Of a stretch of 27,607 nt of DNA, positions 23,396 through 27,607 are shown in pieces (the stretch's first letter is position 1; every line of letters begins with the position of its first letter). The translations under genes were made by a program, and so were the position numbers. The DNA is from Prevotella sp. UBA3776 (lineage in GTDB: Bacteria; Bacteroidota; Bacteroidia; Bacteroidales; Bacteroidaceae), in contig DFFM01000038.1 in assembly GCA_002369515.1 (NCBI GenBank), forward strand, positions 1-27,607. Reading direction: 5' to 3'. The notes under the pieces were generated by a model, which did not search any database, had not been told where the DNA came from, and worked only from the letters and a program-made list of their open reading frames with translations.

Positions 23396-25537
23396 ATGTT
23401 CAACCCAAAATCTTCACTCCTGACCCTGCTCTGCTGCGCGCCCCTGGCCGCGGCGGCGCAAAACCCCATCATTACCGACCTGTTTACGGCCGACCCCACC
23501 GCGCGCGTATTTAACAACAAGGTGTATCTCTATCCTTCGCACGACATACTTCCCCCCGAGGGGCAGCGCAAGGACTGGTTCTGCATGGCCGACTACCACG
23601 TGTTCTCGTCAGAGAACCTCACCGACTGGACCGACCACGGCATGATTCTCTCACAAACCACCGTGCCATGGGGCAACCCCACGGCCTACTCGATGTGGGC
23701 CCCCGACTGCGTGGAGAAAAACGGCAAGTACTACTTCTACTTCCCCAACGCGCCCAAGAGTGGACGAGGCTTCGCCATCGGCGTGGCCACGGCCGACCAC
23801 CCCGAAGGGCCCTTCAGGTGCGAGCCCGAGCCCATCAAGGGAGTCACCGGCATCGACCCCTGCGTACTCATCGACGACGACGGACAGGCCTACATCTACT
23901 GGAGCGGCATGGGCATACGCGGCGCCAAGCTCAAGGCCAACATGGTGGAGCTGGACGGCGAACTGCAGGAAGTGAAAATGCCCCAGCGCGAGGGCATGCC
24001 CGAAATGCCCCCGATGAAAGTGGGAGGACAGGAAATGAAAGGACTGCCCGAAGGATTCAAGGAAGGGCCCTTCGCCTTCAAGCGAGGCGAATGGTACTAC
24101 CTCAGCTTCCCCTGGGTGCGCGGCGACACCTCCAACGGCAAGAACCCCACCGAGACGCTGGCCTACGCCATGTCAAAGAGCCCGCTGGGGCCCTGGGACT
24201 TCAAGGGCATCATCATGGCCGAGCACGACAACCACTGCTGGACCAACCACCACAGCCTGGTGGAGTATCGCGGACAGTGGTATCTGTTCTACCACCGCAA
24301 CCATCTGTCGCCCTCTGACGACAAGCGCCGCTCGGCCTGCATCGAGAAGGTGGCGTTCAATGCCGACGGCACCATCCAGGAGGTGAAGCAGACCCTGCGC
24401 GGCGTGGGCGTCAACAAGGCCACGGAGAAAATACAGATTGACCGCTACAGCAAGGCCAGCACCGACGTGACCACCCAGCTCATCGACACCGTCAACACCC
24501 TGCGCGGCATGCAGGCCGACCTCCCCGCCAAGGGCAGCTGGCTGCAATACGACGACGTGGATTTCAGCCCCCTCACCGAGGGCTACCTGGTGATGAGCGC
24601 CAAGGCCGCAGGCAACTCTAAGATTTTCCTGCGCGAGAAGACCGCCGACGGCAAGGTCATTGCCAGAATCGACATGACCGTGAAGCCCGAAATGCCCGAA
24701 GGCACTCCCGCCATGTTCCGCCGCGACATGTCGGGACAGTGGCTCACGCAGACGGCCCAGCTCGAATACACCCCCAAGGGCGTCACCGACGTGGTGGTCA
24801 GCTGCGAGGGCGACGCCCCCGTCAGCGTTGACTGGATTCAGTTCAAGAACCGCCCCAAATACTTCTCGCCCGCAACCACCCCGACGGCAAGGCCCGACGA
24901 ACGCGGTTTCATCCGCCGATGGACGCTGCTCGAGCCCATCGACAAGCCCAACCGCGGCAACACCGTCTTCACCGACACCTATCTGCGCGAGCACTTCAAC
25001 ATGGAGTACTTCAAGGGCCAGCAAACCATTCTGCCCAAGGACGGACAGAAGGTGAAGGTGTCGTTCAAGCAAGAGCAGGTGCCCGACGGGTTCGGACGTG
25101 GTTTCGGCCCCGAAGAGCCGGCCAAGCCCACCGTCAAGACCGTCAACCAGACGCTCGCATGGCATGCGCTGGACAGCGAGAACTTCAACGTGAAGCTCTT
25201 CCGCTTCGCCGAAAAGTGGGGACAGCAGGTCTATGGCGTACTCTTCTGGGCCGTCACCATCATCGACTGCCCCGAAGAAATCAGCAACGTGCGACTGGCC
25301 GTGGGCTCCAACTCGGCCTCCATGTGGTGGCTCAACGGCAAGGAAGCCCTGCTGCTCTCGGGCGACCGCCGCATGGTCGAGGACGACGGCATGTCGCACC
25401 GGCTCACGCTCAAGAAAGGACGCAACATACTGCGCGGCGCCATCATCAACGGCCCCGGCATGAGCGACTTCTGCGCACGTTTCATCGACGAACAGGGCAA
25501 ACCGGTAACCAATTTCTCAATCCTTAACAGCAAATAA
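23396..25537 (+). CDS. GH43-family glycoside hydrolase with accessory beta-sandwich domains
   Basis: This 713-residue secreted enzyme has a signal peptide (cleaved near AAAA-QNP). The five-bladed propeller of GH43 occupies about 25-340, with the three acidic residues visible: D33 (TADPTARVF), D154 (GIDPCVLIDDDGQAYIYW) and E223 (KEGPFAFKRGEWYYL). Residues of about 365-460 look like a CBM6-type sandwich ending in VDWIQFKNR. A C-terminal region (about 500-705) contains WWLNGKEALLLSGDRR and LKKGRNILRGAI, typical of a jelly-roll domain. GH43 enzymes release arabinose or xylose from arabinoxylan, arabinan or arabinogalactan; the exact activity is not readable. It is the first gene of a two-gene unit, divergent from susC, and probably serves the same locus. 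Confidence 0.85.
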   Translation: MFNPKSSLLTLLCCAPLAAAAQNPIITDLFTADPTARVFNNKVYLYPSHDILPPEGQRKDWFCMADYHVFSSENLTDWTDHGMILSQTTVPWGNPTAYSMWAPDCVEKNGKYYFYFPNAPKSGRGFAIGVATADHPEGPFRCEPEPIKGVTGIDPCVLIDDDGQAYIYWSGMGIRGAKLKANMVELDGELQEVKMPQREGMPEMPPMKVGGQEMKGLPEGFKEGPFAFKRGEWYYLSFPWVRGDTSNGKNPTETLAYAMSKSPLGPWDFKGIIMAEHDNHCWTNHHSLVEYRGQWYLFYHRNHLSPSDDKRRSACIEKVAFNADGTIQEVKQTLRGVGVNKATEKIQIDRYSKASTDVTTQLIDTVNTLRGMQADLPAKGSWLQYDDVDFSPLTEGYLVMSAKAAGNSKIFLREKTADGKVIARIDMTVKPEMPEGTPAMFRRDMSGQWLTQTAQLEYTPKGVTDVVVSCEGDAPVSVDWIQFKNRPKYFSPATTPTARPDERGFIRRWTLLEPIDKPNRGNTVFTDTYLREHFNMEYFKGQQTILPKDGQKVKVSFKQEQVPDGFGRGFGPEEPAKPTVKTVNQTLAWHALDSENFNVKLFRFAEKWGQQVYGVLFWAVTIIDCPEEISNVRLAVGSNSASMWWLNGKEALLLSGDRRMVEDDGMSHRLTLKKGRNILRGAIINGPGMSDFCARFIDEQGKPVTNFSILNSK

Positions 25538-25541
25538 AACA

Positions 25542-26996
25542 ATGAAAAAGAATAAAATCCTCATTTTTTCCGCACTACTTTGTCTGTGCACCACAAAGGC
25601 GGCTGCCCAGGTGGGCGCGCCCTACATACACGACCCATCGACCATTGCCGAGTGCGACGGCAAGTACTACACCTTCGGAACCGGCGGCGGCGGGCTCATC
25701 AGCCCCGACGGATGGACGTGGCACGGAGGAGCCGACCGACCGGGCGGTGGAGCTGCACCCGACGTGCTGAAAATAGGCGACCGCTACCTCTGCATCTACG
25801 GCGCCACCGGAGGCGGACTGGGAGGCGGACACAACGGCCGCATACTGACCATGTGGAACAAGACGCTCGATCCCAAGAGCCCCGACTTCAAGTGGACCGA
25901 GGCCGTGGAGGTGTGCGCCTCGGACGGCATGGAAGACCAGGACGCCATCGACCCGGGACTGCTCCTCGACCCCACCACAGGACGGCTCTGGGTGAGCTAC
26001 GGCACCTACTTCGGAACCATACGGCTGATTGAGCTCGACCCCAAAACGGGATTCCGCGTGAAGGGCAACATCGAGAAGGACATCGCCATCGACTGCGAGG
26101 CCACCGACCTCATCTTCCGCAACGGATGGTACTATCTGCTGGGCACACACGGCACCTGCTGCGACGGAGTGAACTCCACCTACAACATCGTATGCGGACG
26201 CGCGCGCAGCGTGGAAGGCCCCTACCTCGACAACGTGGGACGCGACATGTTCCATGGCGGCGGACGAATGGTCATCAACGCAGGCGACCGCAAGGCGGGC
26301 CCAGGACACTTCGGACGAACCATCATCGACGAGGGCGTCGAGGTCATGTCGTGCCACTTCGAGGCCGACTTCGACCTGAGCGGACGCTCCACACTGGGCA
26401 TACGGCCCCTCATCTGGAAAAACGACTGGCCCATGGCAGGCGAGCAAATCAAGCTGGGCAACTACGCCATCGAGTCCGAGCGCCGAGGCTACTCGCTCGA
26501 ACTGGCCGTCGATTTCGTGCGCATGGAGCAAGAGCGACAGCGATTCTGGCAGATGGACCCCAACGAACCCGTGAAGCCGCTGGCCGAGCAGACACTCGAC
26601 CAGGTGATAGGCACATGGCCCAAGGGCGACATCGCCGTGCGCTGCGGCGACTACATGTTCCGCCCCCACCAGCACTGGACTGTAACGCCCGTGCCCGAAA
26701 AGGGTGGCACCCTGACAGGGCCGCTCTACGAAATCAAGATCGAAGGCACCAACCGCCTGCTCACCGCCACTGCCGACCTAGAACTCACCACCCGCGAGTC
26801 GGCTGGCGAAGAGGGACAGCTCTGGCGCATCGAACAGCTCACCGACGGCACCTACCGCATCATGCCGCACACCATTCCCGGACAGGACGCACCCAACACG
26901 CGCTACTGCCTCTACTCGGCGGGCGACAGCACCCCCACGCTCGCTCCCTACGACTTCAAGAGCGACAACTCGAAGTGGAACCTGCGCAAACACTAA
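25542..26996 (+). CDS. GH43-family (arabinanase-like) hydrolase with C-terminal extension
   Basis: This 484-residue secreted enzyme has a signal peptide (cleaved near AAAQ). Its GH43 acidic residues are D31 (HDPSTIAECDGKYYTF), D137 (DAIDPGLLLD) and E186 (DCEATDLIFRNGWYYLL). The HDPS start and the GTHGTCCDGVNSTYNI segment resemble endo-arabinanase-like GH43 members. A Gly-rich insertion (GATGGGLGGGHNG, 88-99) lies near the active-site face. The segment after about 395 (YEIKIEGTNRLLTATADLEL, then GQLWRIEQLTDGTYRI) looks like a ricin-type beta-trefoil fragment. It starts 4 bp after the first GH43 stop codon, so they are co-transcribed and perhaps coupled. The exact substrate is uncertain. Confidence 0.8.
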   Translation: MKKNKILIFSALLCLCTTKAAAQVGAPYIHDPSTIAECDGKYYTFGTGGGGLISPDGWTWHGGADRPGGGAAPDVLKIGDRYLCIYGATGGGLGGGHNGRILTMWNKTLDPKSPDFKWTEAVEVCASDGMEDQDAIDPGLLLDPTTGRLWVSYGTYFGTIRLIELDPKTGFRVKGNIEKDIAIDCEATDLIFRNGWYYLLGTHGTCCDGVNSTYNIVCGRARSVEGPYLDNVGRDMFHGGGRMVINAGDRKAGPGHFGRTIIDEGVEVMSCHFEADFDLSGRSTLGIRPLIWKNDWPMAGEQIKLGNYAIESERRGYSLELAVDFVRMEQERQRFWQMDPNEPVKPLAEQTLDQVIGTWPKGDIAVRCGDYMFRPHQHWTVTPVPEKGGTLTGPLYEIKIEGTNRLLTATADLELTTRESAGEEGQLWRIEQLTDGTYRIMPHTIPGQDAPNTRYCLYSAGDSTPTLAPYDFKSDNSKWNLRKH

Positions 26997-27015
26997 GTAA
27001 TATGCAAAAAATAAA

Positions 27016-27125
27016 TTGGTACAATTTGGCGGCCCATGTAGGAGGCGACGTGTCCCCACGTCGCACTTGCCGCAGGTGTCACGTGAGGACACGTGACCTC
27101 CTAAATCGTACCAAGTTATTTTTTT
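27016..27125. repeat. Double-hairpin dispersed repeat, copy 3 (possible terminator)
   Basis: The hairpins are GCGACGTG-TCCC-CACGTCGC (27045-27064) and GTCACGTG-AGGA-CACGTGAC (27078-27097), inside the outer stem TAGGAGG (27039-27045)/CCTCCTA (27097-27103). This is further closed by TTGGTACAATTT (27016-27027)/AAATCGTACCAA (27103-27114). It ends in TTATTTTTTT (27116-27125) just after the GH43 pair, so it may double as a terminator. The stems differ from the other copies by paired changes. The flanks of copies 1 and 2 are absent. Confidence 0.85.
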
Positions 27126-27143
27126 ACGGTCACTAAAAGACAA

Positions 27144-27221
27144 CCCGCAATACGGCAAAAAATCCCGCAATACGGCAAAGACAACCCGCAATACGGCAAA
27201 AGCGCCCCGCAATACGGCAAA
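27144..27221. repeat. Four copies of CCCGCAATACGGCAAA
   Basis: Identical 16 bp units start at 27144, 27164, 27185 and 27206, giving spacings of 20, 21 and 21 bp, about two helical turns. Each unit has a small dyad (CCG-CAATA-CGG). The array sits directly before a strong terminator. Confidence 0.9.
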
Positions 27222-27263
27222 AAATCTCCCGACGATATTTCCGAAACGTCGGGAGATTTTTTT
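27219..27263. terminator. Bidirectional intrinsic terminator
   Basis: AAAAAATCTCCCGACG (27219-27234) pairs with CGTCGGGAGATTTTTT (27247-27262) around a 12-nt loop. It has an A-run on one side and a T-run on the other, so it can work in both directions. On the plus strand it follows the GH43 pair; no minus-strand gene is visible to its right within the window. Confidence 0.85.
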
Positions 27264-27431
27264 ATTGTCGCCATGAGAGATTTTTCCATTGCAGCGTTTG
27301 TTCGGTGCAACCATCGGTCGGCTGGACAGAACCCGTCGGATGCCGACAAAAATCTCTTCCCCTTCGAGACCCGCGTACCTGCCTGCTTCTTCAGACCCTT
27401 CGCACGCATCTCAGCCAGCAAATAAATGACC
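27264..27431. other. Gene-free stretch at the right edge
   Basis: A short minus-strand open frame (27116-27421) begins with MLAEMRAKGLKKQAG but soon runs into the terminator and the 16 bp repeat array, so I do not accept it as an intact gene. A degraded gene end is possible. Nothing else is recognisable. Confidence 0.4.
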
Positions 27432-27499
27432 TGAAGTTTCGCTTGTTAGTTCAAGGAGTTGCAAGGAGGGACAAGGAGTTGAAACTCCTTGAAACTTAA
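27432..27499. repeat. AAGGAGTT-family repeat, single arm
   Basis: The sequence GAAGTTTCGCTTGTTAG followed by CAAGGAGTTGCAAGGAG resembles the right arm of the 11141-11416 inverted repeat read on the minus strand. It ends in a perfect 9 bp hairpin, CAAGGAGTT-GA-AACTCCTTG (27473-27492). Nothing recognisable lies between it and the window end. Confidence 0.75.
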
Positions 27500-27607
27500 A
27501 TCATCCACATAGATGGAAGAAAACGCTCCGCGTCGCTCAAAAACCAATAAAAACCAAAACGGACAAGGAAAAACAGGTTTTTATTTGTTTCGTAAGACTC
27601 CCTGTTT

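Noticed and set aside
27144..27221. Possible CRISPR array at the right edge
   Set aside because: The 16 bp units have spacers of only 4-5 bp, far below CRISPR spacing.
27116..27421. 101-codon minus-strand open frame
   Set aside because: Its second half is terminator and 16 bp repeat sequence; only the first 40 residues look gene-like, which is too little to call.

Overview
The window reads as chromosomal DNA of a gut- or oral-type Bacteroidota, most likely Prevotella or a close relative. The grounds are a SusC/SusD pair with adjacent glycoside hydrolases, a BspA-like leucine-rich-repeat surface protein, repeated Bacteroidota-type promoters (TAnnTTTG at -7, in the best cases with TTTG about 20 bp upstream), weak Shine-Dalgarno sequences and many short dispersed intergenic repeats. 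The species assignment is inference. I see no rRNA, tRNA, CRISPR array, phage gene or transposase.

Layout. Positions 1-810 are repeat-rich and apparently non-coding. A bile acid:sodium symporter-like transporter (811-1767, minus) diverges from a large secreted LRR protein (2231-5560, plus), which is followed by a 61-residue orphan peptide gene. Next on the plus strand come a PagL-like outer-membrane lipid A deacylase (6036-7250), a PfkB-family kinase overlapping by 4 bp an IGHMBP2/UPF1-type superfamily 1 helicase (7390-10199), a 9-nt tandem repeat array, and a HAD hydrolase (10395-11114). A giant inverted repeat (11141-11416) separates these from the minus-strand genes: a GH115 alpha-glucuronidase, a lipoprotein with a CxxCH motif and TolB-like repeats, a polytopic membrane protein, then SusD and SusC. 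Divergent from SusC are two plus-strand GH43 enzymes (23396-26996). The right edge is again repeat-rich.

How the genes work together. SusC/SusD, the two secreted GH43 enzymes and GH115 form a plausible polysaccharide utilisation locus for a glucuronic-acid-decorated, arabinose- or xylose-containing plant glycan such as glucuronoarabinoxylan. SusD binds the glycan, SusC imports oligosaccharides, the GH43s remove arabinose or xylose units and GH115 removes glucuronic acid. The substrate is inferred from family membership. No SusE/F, regulator or endo-acting enzyme is in the window, so the locus may continue outside it. The SusC/GH43 intergenic region carries a helically phased TGTAACA cluster that looks like a shared operator.

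The most unusual content is non-coding. There is a three-copy double-hairpin element with compensatory stem changes; in two copies it falls at the predicted 5' end of a leftward transcript. A 9-nt TCCGGA-centred repeat occurs both between genes and in frame inside the helicase. A second dispersed family, built from AAGGAGTT units, forms the giant inverted repeat and recurs at the right edge.
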